From Ruminococcus difficilis (GTDB taxonomy: Bacteria > Bacillota_A > Clostridia > Oscillospirales > Acutalibacteraceae): a stretch of DNA of 64,000 nucleotides. The stretch lies in contig NZ_JAEQMG010000048.1 in NCBI RefSeq assembly GCF_016680995.1, positions 310,001-374,000 of the forward strand, read 5' to 3'. Each line of letters begins with the position of its first letter. Position 1 is the first letter of the stretch. Below the pieces are notes generated by a model, which ran no database searches, was not told the origin of the DNA, and worked only from the letters and a program-made list of their open reading frames with translations. Below, one piece after another: positions 28,393-38,367 of the stretch. The position numbers and the translations under genes were made by a program.

Positions 28393-29577
28393 TCAATGGT
28401 GGAACAATCTCATGCCCGTGAACGCCATCGCCATGCCGTACTTGTCACAGCAGTCGATGACCGCGTCATCACGGATGGAGCCGCCGGGCTCCGCGATATA
28501 TTTGACGCCGCTCTTGTACGCTCTCTCGATATTGTCGGAGAACGGGAAGAACGCGTCCGAACCAAGCGCGACGTTGTCGATGGTATCGAGATACGCTCTC
28601 TGCTCCTCATCGGTAAAGGGAGCGGGCTGCTCGGTAAAGTATTTCTGCCAGTTGCCGTCGGCGGTAACATCCTCTTCATTGCGGTTGATATAACCGTCGA
28701 TGACGTTGTCGCGGTCGGGACGGCGGATATCCTCGCGGAACGGGAGGTTGAGCACCTTATCGCTCTGGCGGAGGAACCATGTGTCCGCCTTGGAGCCTGC
28801 CAGACGGGTGCAGTGGATACGGCTCTGCTGACCCGCGCCGACGCCGATCGCCTGACCGTCTACCGCGTAGCAGACGGAATTGGACTGGGTATATTTGAGG
28901 GTGATCAGGGAGATGATCAGATCGCGCACAGCGCTCTCGGGCATCTCCTTGTTCTTGGTTACGATGTTCTCGAGCAGAGCGCGGTTGATCTCAAAGTTGT
29001 TTCTGCCCTGCTCAAAGGTGATGCCGTAGACCTGCTTATGCTCAACGGGATCGGGAACATAGTTCGGGTCGATCTGTACGATATTGTAGTTGCCTTTTCT
29101 CTTGGATTTGAGGATCTCGAGCGCCTCGGGCTCATAGCCGGGGGCGATGATGCCGTCACTTACCTCACGCTGGATCATTTTCGCGGTGGTCACGTCGCAG
29201 ACGTCACTCAGCGCGACCCAGTCGCCGAAGGAGCACATACGGTCGGTACCGCGCGCACGCGCATAGGCACAGGCAAGCGGGCTGTCATCCAGACCCTCGA
29301 TGTCATCGACAAAGCAAGCCTTTTTGAGCTTATCGGAAAGCGGTACGCCGACAGCCGCCGAGGTGGGGCTGACGTGCTTGAACGAGGTGACGGCAGGCAG
29401 TCCGAGCGCCTCCTTGAGCTCCTTAACGAGCTGCCAGGAGTTGAACGCGTCGAGGAAGTTGATGTAGCCGGGTCTGCCGCACAGGATCTCGATCGGCAGA
29501 TCAGAACCGTCGTGCATAAAGATCTTCGCGGGTTTCTGGTTGGGATTACAACCGTATTTCAATTCAAATTCTTTCAT
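28393..29577 (-). CDS. AICAR formyltransferase, stand-alone (PurH C-terminal type)
   Basis: A 394-residue protein equal to the transformylase domain of PurH. It transfers a formyl group from 10-formyl-THF to AICAR giving FAICAR. The catalytic Lys-His is in SFKHVSPTSAAVG (about residues 66-78), and SNSVCYAVDGQAIGVGAGQQSR and the AEPGGSIRDD end region are family hallmarks. The N-terminal IMP cyclohydrolase domain of usual bacterial PurH is absent, and a separate cyclohydrolase gene lies directly upstream, so the two activities are on separate chains here. Confidence 0.93.
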   Translation of the reverse strand: MKEFELKYGCNPNQKPAKIFMHDGSDLPIEILCGRPGYINFLDAFNSWQLVKELKEALGLPAVTSFKHVSPTSAAVGVPLSDKLKKACFVDDIEGLDDSPLACAYARARGTDRMCSFGDWVALSDVCDVTTAKMIQREVSDGIIAPGYEPEALEILKSKRKGNYNIVQIDPNYVPDPVEHKQVYGITFEQGRNNFEINRALLENIVTKNKEMPESAVRDLIISLITLKYTQSNSVCYAVDGQAIGVGAGQQSRIHCTRLAGSKADTWFLRQSDKVLNLPFREDIRRPDRDNVIDGYINRNEEDVTADGNWQKYFTEQPAPFTDEEQRAYLDTIDNVALGSDAFFPFSDNIERAYKSGVKYIAEPGGSIRDDAVIDCCDKYGMAMAFTGMRLFHH

Positions 29578-29599
29578 TGATAAAACTCCTCTCTGATTT

Positions 29600-29735
29600 G
29601 GCCCCCTTTCCTAAGGGGGCTGTCGCCATAGCGACCGGGGGTTGATACGCAAAATCAAGATGATTTTTCAAAGAATATCGTAATACAACGATCAACCCTC
29701 CGCCCTATCGGGCACCTCCCTTAGAAAAGGGAGGC
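29600..29735. repeat. Palindromic intergenic repeat, CTCCCTTTCC family
   Basis: Bounded by GCCCCCTTTCCTAAGGGGGC and CCTCCCTTAGAAAAGGGAGGC, with inner arms GACCGGGGGTTGAT and GATCAACCCTCCGCCC. It fills the gap between the cyclohydrolase and AICAR transformylase genes. Confidence 0.85.
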
Positions 29736-29737
29736 TA

Positions 29738-30457
29738 TTATCTATTCTTATTCACCAGACGATTCTCTTCCTCGCCGGTCTCGAGGTCGATGTATCTGAC
29801 ATACAGCGAGATCTTGTTGTTCTCGTCCAGCGCGTTCCACAGTTTGTCGGTGAACGCGTCGATGTCATCGTCGATCGCGACTCTCTCCGGCTCTCCCTGG
29901 AAGGTCGGGATCGGGTTGCCGTCGCAGACATAGGTGTGGATGAAGTGACCTAAGCCCGCCTTGGACGGATAGCTGAAAAGGTAACGCGCGCAGTCGCTGC
30001 CCTCGGGGTCGATGGACTTGAGGATGGACATCTTATAGCTGAAATCGCCGTCCTCAAAGGTCAGCATACCGCTGATACGGGGTGTGAGATTCGGCGCGTC
30101 GGGCTCGAATTCACGGCTCTTGAGAGAACCGTTGAAGCACTTGCCGTTCTGCAGACCCTCATAGATGGTGTCGGTCTGGTCGCCGTTGGTGACGATCAGG
30201 TTGTTCTCATACTCACGGATCGCCGCATAGATGATCAGCGAGGGATCCTCGACCTTAGATGCGTCGAAGGGCTCGGTGAATACCGCGCCGTCGCGCTCGG
30301 TGAAGATGCGGTTTCTGGAATTGGCGCTGCGACCCATGATGAAGTAAGCGGTCGCCGCCTTGGTGCCGTCGGCAGTCTTGCCGATGATGATGCCTCTGCC
30401 CGGATAGGTGTTGCCGTCGAGCAGCTCGGCGATATCGTTGATTTTATAGATGTTCAT
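29738..30457 (-). CDS. purO: IMP cyclohydrolase, archaeal PurO type
   Basis: A 239-residue protein matching the IMP_cyclohyd (PurO) family rather than the PurH N-terminal domain. It closes the ring of FAICAR to IMP, the last step of purine synthesis. Family features are the early NTYPGRGIIIGKT segment, YFIMGRSANSRNRIF, the middle YEGLQNGKCFNGSLKSREFEPDAPNLTPRISG stretch, and FSYPSKAGLGHFIHTY. The start at 30457 (MNIYKIND) is 9 nt after GGGGG. Its neighbours are purN and the stand-alone AICAR transformylase, its direct substrate supplier. Confidence 0.88.
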   Translation of the reverse strand: MNIYKINDIAELLDGNTYPGRGIIIGKTADGTKAATAYFIMGRSANSRNRIFTERDGAVFTEPFDASKVEDPSLIIYAAIREYENNLIVTNGDQTDTIYEGLQNGKCFNGSLKSREFEPDAPNLTPRISGMLTFEDGDFSYKMSILKSIDPEGSDCARYLFSYPSKAGLGHFIHTYVCDGNPIPTFQGEPERVAIDDDIDAFTDKLWNALDENNKISLYVRYIDLETGEEENRLVNKNR

Positions 30458-30494
30458 TTTCATATACCCCCAAAACAATGATTGAAACCTTATA

Positions 30495-30647
30495 AGCCTC
30501 CCTTTTCTAAGGGAGGTGGTGCGAAGCACCGGAGGGTTGTCACATACGTAAAGATGGTTTTCTGAAACAGTGATCAAAACGCATCCTATCAACCCTCAGT
30601 CGCCTTGACACAAGTGTCCGGCGACAGCTCCCTTAGGAAAGGGAGCC
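30495..30647. repeat. Palindromic intergenic repeat, CTCCCTTTCC family
   Basis: Bounded by GCCTCCCTTTTCTAAGGGAGG and CTCCCTTAGGAAAGGGAGCC, with GGAGGGTTGTC and ATCAACCCTCAGTCGCC arms. It abuts the stop codon of purN. Confidence 0.85.
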
Positions 30648-31249
30648 TATTGTATCAGCGAAGCCGAAACCTTTTCGACAGATTCGGGCAGGATGATCCA
30701 CTCCGCCTGCTCCATGACGCGTCGTTGCAGGAGCTCGGGCGTGTCGCCGTCCTTTACCTCGACCGCCTTTTGCGCGATGATCTCGCCGCCGTCGGGGATC
30801 TCGTTGACAAAGTGGACGGTCGCGCCGGTCACCTTGACGCCTTTTTCAAGCGCCGCCTCATGGACCCGCAGGCCATAGTATCCCGTTCCACAGAAAGAAG
30901 GGATTAAGGACGGATGGATGTTGAGGATACGGTGGTCATAGCGCGCGGTGAATCGCTCCGATAAAATCGACATGAAGCCCGCGAGAACGATCAGATCGAT
31001 CCCGTTTTCCTCGAGCGCTTCGATCATGGCGGTCTCAAATGCCTCTTGTGTTTTTAATTCTTTTTTAGAAATATATAACGCTTTGATCCCGGCATTCTCG
31101 GCGCGGGTCAGCGCATAGGCGTTTTGGTTGTTGGAGATCACCAGCGTGATCTCGCCGCTATGGATGATCCCGCTGTTCTGCGCGTCAATCAGCGCCTGCA
31201 GGTTCGTGCCGCCGCCGGAAACCAAAACAGCGATCTTCTCCTTTAACAT
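30647..31249 (-). CDS. purN: Phosphoribosylglycinamide formyltransferase
   Basis: A 200-residue folate-dependent GAR transformylase. The N-terminal phosphate loop [13 protein letters not shown], the catalytic Asn/His of [13 protein letters not shown] and the Asp-bearing [17 protein letters not shown] are all present. Its ATG overlaps the 3' end of purM by 7 nt. Its stop codon lies at the edge of a palindromic repeat. Confidence 0.96.
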   Translation of the reverse strand: MLKEKIAVLVSGGGTNLQALIDAQNSGIIHSGEITLVISNNQNAYALTRAENAGIKALYISKKELKTQEAFETAMIEALEENGIDLIVLAGFMSILSERFTARYDHRILNIHPSLIPSFCGTGYYGLRVHEAALEKGVKVTGATVHFVNEIPDGGEIIAQKAVEVKDGDTPELLQRRVMEQAEWIILPESVEKVSASLIQ

Positions 31250-32292
31250 AACTCGATCTTCTCCTCGCCCTGCGCCTTGACGATCTCGCCGATAAGATAA
31301 GCGTCCTCGCCCTCAGCCTTGAGGATCGCGAGCGCCTCATCCGCCTGAGAAGCAGGGACGACGATGCTCATGCCGACGCCCATGTTGAAGGTGTTGAACA
31401 TATCGTGCTCCGAGATACCGCCCTTTTCCTGAATGAGGCGGAAGATCGGCAGGATACGGACAGCGTCCTTCCGGATATTCGCGCACAGTCCGTCGGGGAT
31501 GGAACGCGGGATGTTCTCATAGAAACCGCCGCCGGTGATATGCGAGATGCCCTTGACCTGCACCTTGTCGAGCAGCGCCAGAACGGGCTTGACATAGATC
31601 CTGGTCGGGGTGAGCAGGGTCTCGCCCACGCTCTTGCCGCCGAGAGCCTCCACAGGTGTTTTGATATCGGCGTTCTCTACGTCAAATACCTTGCGAACGA
31701 GAGAAAAACCGTTAGAATGAACGCCGGAGGACGGCAGCGCGATGACGACGTCGCCGACCGCCATCTTCTTGTTATCGATGATCTTATCTTTATCGACCAC
31801 ACCGGTGCTGTAACCGGCGAGGTCGTATTCGTCCTCGGGATAGAAGCCGGGCATCTCAGCGGTCTCGCCGCCGATCAGCGCCGCGCCGGACTGTACACAG
31901 CCGTCGGCAACGCCCTTGACGATGTCCGCGATCCGCTCGGGAACGTTCTTGCCGCAGGCGATATAGTCGAGGAACAACAGCGGCTTCGCGCCCACGCAAA
32001 CGATATCGTTGACGCACATCGCCACGCAGTCGATACCCACGGTATCGTGCTTGTCCATAAGGAACGCGAGCTTGAGCTTGGTGCCGACGCCGTCGGTGCC
32101 GCTGACCAGAACCGGCTTGGTGATGCCGGTCAGATCGAGCTCAAACAGTCCGCCGAAGCCGCCCACATCGGAGCATACGCCCGCCGTCGCGGTACGCGCG
32201 ACATGCTGCTTCATCAACTCGACTGCCTTGTAACCCGCGGTGATATCGACGCCCGCCGCGGCGTAAGCGTCGGATTTGGAGTTTTTATTCAT
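31243..32292 (-). CDS. purM: Phosphoribosylformylglycinamidine cyclo-ligase (AIR synthase)
   Basis: A 349-residue AIR synthase that converts FGAM to AIR with ATP. Landmarks are [44 protein letters not shown] and the C-terminal [16 protein letters not shown]. The start at 32292 follows AGAAAGG; an earlier ATG exists but homologues start here. It overlaps purN. Confidence 0.96.
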   Translation of the reverse strand: MNKNSKSDAYAAAGVDITAGYKAVELMKQHVARTATAGVCSDVGGFGGLFELDLTGITKPVLVSGTDGVGTKLKLAFLMDKHDTVGIDCVAMCVNDIVCVGAKPLLFLDYIACGKNVPERIADIVKGVADGCVQSGAALIGGETAEMPGFYPEDEYDLAGYSTGVVDKDKIIDNKKMAVGDVVIALPSSGVHSNGFSLVRKVFDVENADIKTPVEALGGKSVGETLLTPTRIYVKPVLALLDKVQVKGISHITGGGFYENIPRSIPDGLCANIRKDAVRILPIFRLIQEKGGISEHDMFNTFNMGVGMSIVVPASQADEALAILKAEGEDAYLIGEIVKAQGEEKIELC

Positions 32293-32328
32293 ATTCTTAA
32301 CCTTTCTGCTCATTTCAATGAACATTTT

Positions 32329-32436
32329 ATAGGGAAGGGTCTCGACCCTACATTATTTGTTTCTCGCTTTGCTCGATCAATAGTACAATCCCTCACCGCG
32401 CTCAGGCGCGGAGCTCCCTTTACCAAAGGGAGCCTT
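32329..32436. repeat. Partial palindromic repeats between purF and purM
   Basis: Two short remnants lie in this 159-nt gap: AGGGAAGGGTCTCGACCCT at 32330-32349 and GAGCTCCCTTTACCAAAGGGAGCC at 32411-32434. They are half-elements of families seen elsewhere. No gene. Confidence 0.65.
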
Positions 32437-32451
32437 AAAAGGCACACGTGC

Positions 32452-33876
32452 CTACTCTTCGCCGTCCCAGCAGTAGGTGCACAGCTCACATTTGGGGAGA
32501 CCGATCGCCTCTACGATGCCGTCGAGGGACTGGAAATCCAGCGAATCGAATTTCAGCTTTCCGCAAATGGTTTTTCTCAGGTTTTTGCCGCGGGTCGTGG
32601 AACCGTCGGCGTATTCCTTGATATGATTGAAGCCCTCTTCCCCCTCGAGCTCGAGGATGACTCTGCGCGCGATCAGATCCATGTCGGAAGTATTGCGCGA
32701 GAAGTTGAGGTACTTACAGCCGTACATGATCGGCGGACACGCCGAGCGCATATGTACGCTCTTGGCGCCGTTCTCATACAGGAACTCGACCGTTTCTCTG
32801 AGCTGAGTACCGCGCACGATGGAGTCGTCCACAAAGAGCAGGTCTTTGTCGGTGATCAGATCATAGACGGGGATCTGCTTCATCTTCGCGATCTTGTTGC
32901 GGTCGTTCTGGTTGGTCGGCATGAAGGAGCGCGACCAGGTCGGTGTGTATTTGATGAACGCGCGCGCGAAGGGCTTGCCGCTCTCATTGGCGTAGCCGAT
33001 CGCGTGAGGCGTACCCGAATCCGGCACACCGCCGACATAATCGACGTTGATATCGCCGAGATTTTTCTGATCATGGTGCGCCATGATCGCGCCGTTGCGG
33101 TAGCGCATCAGCTCGACGTTCACGCCCTCATAGGTCGAGGTCGGATAGCCGTAGTAGCTCCACAAGAAGGAGCAGATACGCTTTTTCTTGCCGGGCTTCG
33201 CGAGCTGTTTGAGATAGGTCGGCGTGAGCAGAACGATCTCGCCGGGGCCTAACTCTCTGTGGTCCTCATAGCCGAGCTTCTGGTACGCGTAGCTCTCAAA
33301 GGACACCGCGTAACCGTACTCGCTCCTGCCGATACAGACAGGCAGTCTGCCGACCTTATCACGCGCGGCGATCAGAGAGCCGTCCTCCATCAGGATCAGG
33401 ATGTTCTGTGTGCCGTCGATGATGCTCTGGGCAAACTTGATGCCCTCGGCAAAGCTCGACTGTGTATCGATCAGCGCGGCGAGCAACTCGGTGGAATTCA
33501 CCTTGCCGCCGGTCATCGCGTCGAAATGGCCGTAAGAATGCTTGAGGTGCCTTTCGATCAGCTCCTCCGCGTTATTGATGATACCCACGCTGCAGATCGC
33601 GTAGGTGCCTAAATGAGAGCGGATCAGCATCGGCTGAGGATCGGTGTCCGAAATGACGCCGATCGCCGAGGTGCCGACCATCTCATCAAAAATATGCAGA
33701 AACTTTGTTCTGAACGGTGCGTTTTCTATATTATGGATCTTTCTTTGTAAGCCTACCCCGGGATCGTAGGCGGCGAGTCCGCCGCGCCGTGTGCCGAGAT
33801 GGGAATGGTAGTCAACGCCGAAGAACACATCCATCATGCAGTCTTCGGTTGACGTTATGCCGAAAAAGCCACCCAT
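32452..33876 (-). CDS. purF: Amidophosphoribosyltransferase homologue lacking the cysteine nucleophile
   Basis: A 474-residue PurF-family protein; PurF makes phosphoribosylamine from PRPP and glutamine. The PRPP site FVDDSIVRGTQLRETV (about residues 345-360) is intact, as is the C-terminal CELCTYC cluster of the iron-sulfur Bacillus-type enzymes. The Ntn glutaminase half, however, starts MGGFFGI where active enzymes read (M)CGxxGI, so Gly replaces the catalytic Cys, and the NGN oxyanion region reads IINNAEEL. The start is firm because only a repeat lies upstream. It may use free ammonia or an external donor, or a second PurF may exist elsewhere. It is placed between purE and purM. Confidence 0.85.
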   Translation of the reverse strand: MGGFFGITSTEDCMMDVFFGVDYHSHLGTRRGGLAAYDPGVGLQRKIHNIENAPFRTKFLHIFDEMVGTSAIGVISDTDPQPMLIRSHLGTYAICSVGIINNAEELIERHLKHSYGHFDAMTGGKVNSTELLAALIDTQSSFAEGIKFAQSIIDGTQNILILMEDGSLIAARDKVGRLPVCIGRSEYGYAVSFESYAYQKLGYEDHRELGPGEIVLLTPTYLKQLAKPGKKKRICSFLWSYYGYPTSTYEGVNVELMRYRNGAIMAHHDQKNLGDINVDYVGGVPDSGTPHAIGYANESGKPFARAFIKYTPTWSRSFMPTNQNDRNKIAKMKQIPVYDLITDKDLLFVDDSIVRGTQLRETVEFLYENGAKSVHMRSACPPIMYGCKYLNFSRNTSDMDLIARRVILELEGEEGFNHIKEYADGSTTRGKNLRKTICGKLKFDSLDFQSLDGIVEAIGLPKCELCTYCWDGEE

Positions 33877-33894
33877 GATATACCTCCAAATTTT

Positions 33895-34035
33895 GGTGAA
33901 CGGTGAATGGTGAACGGTGAATGGTGGATGGCGGGACACCCGCACCCGATCTATAGGATCTATCTCATGCAATACAAATCAAAAACGCCTCAGCGTTTCC
34001 CACCACCGTTAACTGTTATCCGTTATCCGTTAACC
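33895..34035. repeat. Heptad-TIR repeat, short internal variant
   Basis: Left terminus of GTGAACG/GTGAATG units and right terminus CCACCACCGTTAACTGTTATCC with more units up to GTTAACC, as in the elements at 777-1006 and 3788-4038, but with a different, shorter core. Its right end encodes the last residues and the stop of purE. Confidence 0.8.
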
Positions 34036-34517
34036 CTATCTAAGATTCCTTTATCTTTCTCCAAAACCACTGCCGCGTCCGATTTACGCTTGGCGTCCAG
34101 CTTTGCCGCCAGATCGGCGTCTTCTACCGCGATGATCTGCGCCGCTAAGAGCGCCGCGTTTGCCGCGCCGTTCAGTGCGACGGTCGCCACCGGGATACCG
34201 GTGGGCATCTGCACGGTAGAGAGCAGCGCGTCCAGACCGTCCATCATGCCGCCCTTACAGGGGATGCCGATGACGGGCAGGGTGGTGTTCGCGGCGATCG
34301 CGCCGGCTAAGTGCGCCGCCATACCCGCCGCGGCGATCAATACGCCGAAGCCGCGCTCGCGAGCGTTTTTCGCGAATTCAGACGCTTCAACGGGAGTGCG
34401 GTGAGCGGAATATACGTGTACTTCAAAAGGAATGTCGAGGGTCGACAGCATGTCGGTCGCCTTTTTGACGATCGGCAAATCGCTGTCGGAGCCCATGATG
34501 ATCCCGACTTTTTTCAT
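34023..34517 (-). CDS. purE: N5-carboxyaminoimidazole ribonucleotide mutase (class I PurE)
   Basis: A 164-residue PurE with the phosphate loop [11 protein letters not shown] and the catalytic-His motif YSAHRTP, plus [15 protein letters not shown] and [13 protein letters not shown]. Class I enzymes work with PurK, which is not in the window; length and motifs do not exclude direct CO2 use. The protein ends in Val-Asn-Gly because the adjoining heptad repeat provides the terminal codons and stop. Confidence 0.94.
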   Translation of the reverse strand: MKKVGIIMGSDSDLPIVKKATDMLSTLDIPFEVHVYSAHRTPVEASEFAKNARERGFGVLIAAAGMAAHLAGAIAANTTLPVIGIPCKGGMMDGLDALLSTVQMPTGIPVATVALNGAANAALLAAQIIAVEDADLAAKLDAKRKSDAAVVLEKDKGILDRVNG

Positions 34518-34541
34518 ATACTGATTCCTCCAAACATATTG

Positions 34542-34681
34542 AGCCTCCCTTTTCTAAGGGAGGTGCCCCGACAGGGGCGGAGGGTTGCCGCGTTATCGCA
34601 TAATCACTTTATGATAAACCATCAAAATACAGCGTATCAACCCTCAGTCACTTCGTGACAGCTCCCATAGGAAAGGGAGCC
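34542..34681. repeat. Palindromic intergenic repeat, CTCCCTTTCC family
   Basis: Bounded by GCCTCCCTTTTCTAAGGGAGG and CTCCCATAGGAAAGGGAGCC, with GGAGGGTTGCCGCG and ATCAACCCTCAGTCAC arms. It fills the gap between guaB and purE. Confidence 0.85.
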
Positions 34682-34683
34682 GT

Positions 34684-36189
34684 TTATTTCATCGCGGAGC
34701 TCTTATCCTTCTGGATAACGTCGTGCGCACCGCCCTCGACGATCGAGGTCGCGGATACGAGGGTGAGCTTCGCCTTTTCCTGTAATTCGCGAATGGTCAG
34801 CGCGCCGCAGTTGCACATGGTCGACTTGACCTTACTGAGCGACAGCGCGACATTGTCCTTCAACGAACCCGCGTACGGTACGAGAGAATCGACGCCTTCT
34901 TCAAAGCTGAGCTTCTTATCGCCGCCGAGGTCATAGCGCTGCCAGTTTCTCGCGCGCTGAGAGCCCTCGCCCCAATACTCTTTATAATAGGTACCGTTGA
35001 TGCTGACCTTGTTGGACGGGCTCTCGTCAAAGCGGGCAAAATATCTGCCCAGCATGATGAAGTCGGCGCCCATCGCCAGCGCCAGCGTGATATGGTGATC
35101 GTATACGATACCGCCGTCGGAGCAGACGGGGATGTATACGCCGGTCTCTTCAAAATACTTATCTCTCTCGGCACAGACCTCGATCAGCGCGGTAGCCTGA
35201 CCGCGGCCGATACCCTTGGTCTCGCGGGTGATACAGATCGAACCGCCGCCGATACCGACCTTGATGAAGTCGGCGCCACAGTCGGCGAGATAGCGGAAGC
35301 CCTCCGCGTCGACGACGTTGCCCGCGCCCACCTTGACGCTGTCGCCGTAGTTCTCACGGATCCAGTCGATGGTCAGCTTCTGCCACTCCGAGAAGCCCTC
35401 GGAGGAGTCGATGCACAGCACGTCGGCGCCCGCCTCGATCAGCGCGGGAACACGCTCGGCATAGTCGCGGGTGTTGATGCCCGCGCCGACAACATAACGC
35501 TTGTGCTCATCGAGCAGTTCGTTGGGATTCGCCTTATGGCTGTCGTAGTCCTTGCGGAAAACGAAGTATCTCATTTTGCCGTCCTTAGAGATCACGGGCA
35601 GGGAATTGAGCTTGTGATCCCAGATGATGTCGTTGCACTCGGACAGGGTCGCGCCCTCATAGGCGTAGATCAGCTTATCGAACGGGGTCATGAAGCTCTC
35701 GACCTTCTCGTTCTTATCCATACGGCTGACGCGGTAGTCACGGCTGGTGACGACGCCGAGGAGCTTGCCGTCGGGCTTACCGCCCTCAGTGACAGCCAGC
35801 GTGCTGTGACCGGTGCGCTCGGTCAGCTCGATGACGTCCGCCAGAGTCGCGTCGGGGCGGATATTGCTGTCGCTCTGGACAAAGCCCGCCTTATAGCTCT
35901 TGGCTCTTTTGACCATCGCCGCCTCGTTCTCAACGCTCTGGGAGCCGTAGATGAAGCTCACACCGCCCTGCGTCGCGAGGGCTACGGCGAGCTTGTCGCC
36001 GGATACCGCCTGCATGATCGCGGACACGAGCGGGATATTCATGGTGATCGCGCTCTCTTCACCCTTCTTGTACTTGACCAGAGGGGTTCTCAGGGTGACG
36101 TTAGCGGGTACGCACTCCGAAGAGGAGTAACCCGGGATGAGCAGATATTCATTAAAAGTATGGGCAGGTTCATTGATAAAAGTTGCCAT
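34684..36189 (-). CDS. guaB: IMP dehydrogenase
   Basis: A 501-residue IMP dehydrogenase, which oxidises IMP to XMP on the way to GMP. The barrel is interrupted by two CBS repeats at about residues 105-225. The active-site Cys is in [17 protein letters not shown], and the mobile-flap Arg-Tyr is in [12 protein letters not shown]. The ATG is only 2 nt beyond the pyrI stop and its ribosome site AAGGAAG lies inside pyrI, so the purine half of the array is transcriptionally joined to the pyrimidine half. Confidence 0.94.
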   Translation of the reverse strand: MATFINEPAHTFNEYLLIPGYSSSECVPANVTLRTPLVKYKKGEESAITMNIPLVSAIMQAVSGDKLAVALATQGGVSFIYGSQSVENEAAMVKRAKSYKAGFVQSDSNIRPDATLADVIELTERTGHSTLAVTEGGKPDGKLLGVVTSRDYRVSRMDKNEKVESFMTPFDKLIYAYEGATLSECNDIIWDHKLNSLPVISKDGKMRYFVFRKDYDSHKANPNELLDEHKRYVVGAGINTRDYAERVPALIEAGADVLCIDSSEGFSEWQKLTIDWIRENYGDSVKVGAGNVVDAEGFRYLADCGADFIKVGIGGGSICITRETKGIGRGQATALIEVCAERDKYFEETGVYIPVCSDGGIVYDHHITLALAMGADFIMLGRYFARFDESPSNKVSINGTYYKEYWGEGSQRARNWQRYDLGGDKKLSFEEGVDSLVPYAGSLKDNVALSLSKVKSTMCNCGALTIRELQEKAKLTLVSATSIVEGGAHDVIQKDKSSAMK

Positions 36190-36191
36190 CT

Positions 36192-36617
36192 TTAATACTT
36201 CCTTTCAGCTTTGGTTTCGCAGTAGATACAGCGGTAGATCTTATTCTCTTTATCCGTCAGGCGGAATACATGATCGAGCTCCTGTTCCGTCGTGGTGATA
36301 CAACGCGGATTCATACAGCGGATGACGTTGGTCAGCTCGAGCGGCATCTCGATACAGCGCTTGCGTACCAGCTCGCCGTCACGAATGATGTTGACGGTCG
36401 CCTGCGGATCGACGAAGCCGATCACGTCCATGTTGATATGGGCTCTGGAATCGATCTTGATGATATCCTTCTTCGCCATCTTCTTTGAGGTGACGTTTTT
36501 GATGATCGCGACGGAGCAGTCCAGATCATCGAGGTGCAGCAGCTCATACAGCCGCATACCGCGTCCGGCGGTGATGTGGTCGATGACGACGCCGTCACGG
36601 ATGGAATCGATATTCAT
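36192..36617 (-). CDS. pyrI: Aspartate carbamoyltransferase regulatory subunit
   Basis: A 141-residue PyrI with an N-terminal nucleotide-binding domain ([16 protein letters not shown]) and a C-terminal zinc domain with four cysteines (CMNPRC and CIYC). In E. coli PyrI binds CTP and ATP to control PyrB. Its ATG overlaps the pyrB stop (4 nt). A separate pyrI is less usual in Firmicutes than in enterobacteria but is known in Clostridia. Confidence 0.95.
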   Translation of the reverse strand: MNIDSIRDGVVIDHITAGRGMRLYELLHLDDLDCSVAIIKNVTSKKMAKKDIIKIDSRAHINMDVIGFVDPQATVNIIRDGELVRKRCIEMPLELTNVIRCMNPRCITTTEQELDHVFRLTDKENKIYRCIYCETKAERKY

Positions 36618-37537
36618 ATCGTGCCCGCCTCCTTGAGTAGTTTCAAAATCAGCGCCATGCGCATGTACTTGCCGTTCAAAACCTGCTTGAAGTAGCAGGC
36701 GCGGGGATCGTCGTCGATGGCGACGCTGATCTCATTGACACGGGGCAACGGGTGCATGATCGCCAGATCCTTTTTCGCGGTCATCAGCTTTTGCGGTGTG
36801 AGGATGTAGCTGTCCTTGAGCCGTAAATAATCCTCTTCATTGAAGAAACGCTCACGCTGAACGCGCGTCATATACAGGATATCGAGCTGCGGCATAACAT
36901 CCTCAAGATTTGTAGTCTGTAAATACGGGATCCGCTTGCGCTGGAGAACGTCCTTTTTGACGTAGCTCGGTACTTTTAATTCTTCAGGAGAAATAAGCAC
37001 AAACCGTGAGCCTTCGTAACGCGACATCGCGTTGATCAGAGAATGGACGGTCCTGCCGAATTTCAAGTCGCCGCACAGACCGATGGTCAGATTCTCCATC
37101 TTTCCCTTTTCACGATAGATAGTCAAGAGATCGGCGAGCGTCTGGGTCGGATGATTATGACCGCCGTCACCGGCGTTGATGACCGGGATGGACGCGGCTG
37201 CGGCGGCTACCATCGCCGCGCCCTCCTTCGGATGGCGCATCGCGATGATGTCCGCGTAGCAGGACACGGTCTTGGCGGTATCGGCGACGGATTCACCCTT
37301 AGCCGCGGAGCTGTTGTTGGCGGAAGATACCGAGATCACGTTGCCGCCCAGCTCGTACATCGCCGCCTCAAAGCTCAGTCGGGTACGGGTGGAGGGTTCA
37401 AAGAACAGGGTCGCGAGCTTCTTGTGCCGGCAGACCTCCTGATACTTTTCGGGATTGTCGATGATGTCGCAGGCTGTCTGCATGAGCTCCTGCAGCTCGT
37501 CGACAGACAGATCGACGATATCGAGAACAGATCTCAT
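36614..37537 (-). CDS. pyrB: Aspartate carbamoyltransferase catalytic subunit
   Basis: A 307-residue ATCase that makes carbamoyl aspartate. The carbamoyl phosphate site [13 protein letters not shown] is present, as is [13 protein letters not shown] and [10 protein letters not shown] near the end. It overlaps pyrE by 4 nt and pyrI by 4 nt, so the three are tightly coupled. Confidence 0.97.
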   Translation of the reverse strand: MRSVLDIVDLSVDELQELMQTACDIIDNPEKYQEVCRHKKLATLFFEPSTRTRLSFEAAMYELGGNVISVSSANNSSAAKGESVADTAKTVSCYADIIAMRHPKEGAAMVAAAAASIPVINAGDGGHNHPTQTLADLLTIYREKGKMENLTIGLCGDLKFGRTVHSLINAMSRYEGSRFVLISPEELKVPSYVKKDVLQRKRIPYLQTTNLEDVMPQLDILYMTRVQRERFFNEEDYLRLKDSYILTPQKLMTAKKDLAIMHPLPRVNEISVAIDDDPRACYFKQVLNGKYMRMALILKLLKEAGTI

Positions 37538-38178
37538 GCTTGTCCTCCGATCCAGCTCTCGTCGGAGGGATTGTTGCGGAATTTGATGAGTCTTTCAACG
37601 TCCTCGGGCTTGATGTAACCGTCCTCGGCGGCGACCTTCGCGATCACATCGAAGTTGGTCAGCGAGATGTTCCTGACGTCAGCGGCAGCCAGACGGTCAA
37701 GACCCTTCTGCATACCGTAGGTAAAGATGGACACGATGCCCAGCACCTCGGCGCCCGCCTCACGGAGCACGTCGACGACCTCGAGTACGGAACCGCCGGT
37801 GGAGATCAGATCCTCGACGACGACGACCTTCTGACCCTTTTCGAGTCTGCCCTCGATCTGGTTCTGTCTGCCGTGATCCTTGTGACCGGAGCGGACATAG
37901 CCCATCGGCAGTCCCATCAGGTGAGCAGTAATCGCCGCGTGAGCGATACCGGCGGTGGAGGTACCCATCAGCACCTCGACCTCGGGATAATTCTCTTTGA
38001 TCAGGGTCGCGAGCCCGGTCTCAACGTCGGTACGAACCTCCGTATCCGACAGGGTCAGGCGGTTGTCGCAGTAGACAGGGCTTTTGATGCCGCTCGCCCA
38101 TGTGAACGGCTCTTCGGGGCGGAAAAATACCGCCTTTATCTTTAATAGAGCCTTAGCGATTTTGATATTCAGTTCCAT
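37534..38178 (-). CDS. pyrE: Orotate phosphoribosyltransferase
   Basis: A 214-residue type I phosphoribosyltransferase that joins orotate to PRPP to give OMP. The PRPP loop [17 protein letters not shown] lies at about residues 118-134, and [17 protein letters not shown] carries the catalytic-loop Lys residues. The N-terminus [24 protein letters not shown] is typical. A palindromic repeat separates it from pyrF. Confidence 0.95.
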   Translation of the reverse strand: MELNIKIAKALLKIKAVFFRPEEPFTWASGIKSPVYCDNRLTLSDTEVRTDVETGLATLIKENYPEVEVLMGTSTAGIAHAAITAHLMGLPMGYVRSGHKDHGRQNQIEGRLEKGQKVVVVEDLISTGGSVLEVVDVLREAGAEVLGIVSIFTYGMQKGLDRLAAADVRNISLTNFDVIAKVAAEDGYIKPEDVERLIKFRNNPSDESWIGGQA

Positions 38179-38195
38179 AAAATTCTCCTTTCAAA

Positions 38196-38350
38196 GCCTC
38201 CCTTTCCTAAGGGAGGTGGGCTCGCCGCAAGGCGAGGTCGGAGGGTTGAGTCCGATCATTTTATCAATCCAAGTCATTGAACTGCCACGTTTTTTCAACC
38301 CTCAGTCACTGACACAAGTGTCTGTGACAGCTCCCTTAGGAAAGGGAGCC
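38196..38350. repeat. Palindromic intergenic repeat, CTCCCTTTCC family
   Basis: Bounded by GCCTCCCTTTCCTAAGGGAGG and CTCCCTTAGGAAAGGGAGCC, with GGAGGGTTGAG and TTCAACCCTCAGTC arms and an inner TCGCC/GGCGA stem. It lies between pyrF and pyrE. Confidence 0.85.
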
Positions 38351-38367
38351 CTTCACATTCATCAGCG

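Noticed and set aside
31405..33252. 615-codon plus-strand open frame over purM and purF
   Set aside because: It is antisense to two firmly identified genes, has no recognisable domain, and such long antisense frames are expected from the GC-rich third codon positions of the purine genes. The same holds for 28303-29580 and 35092-36195.
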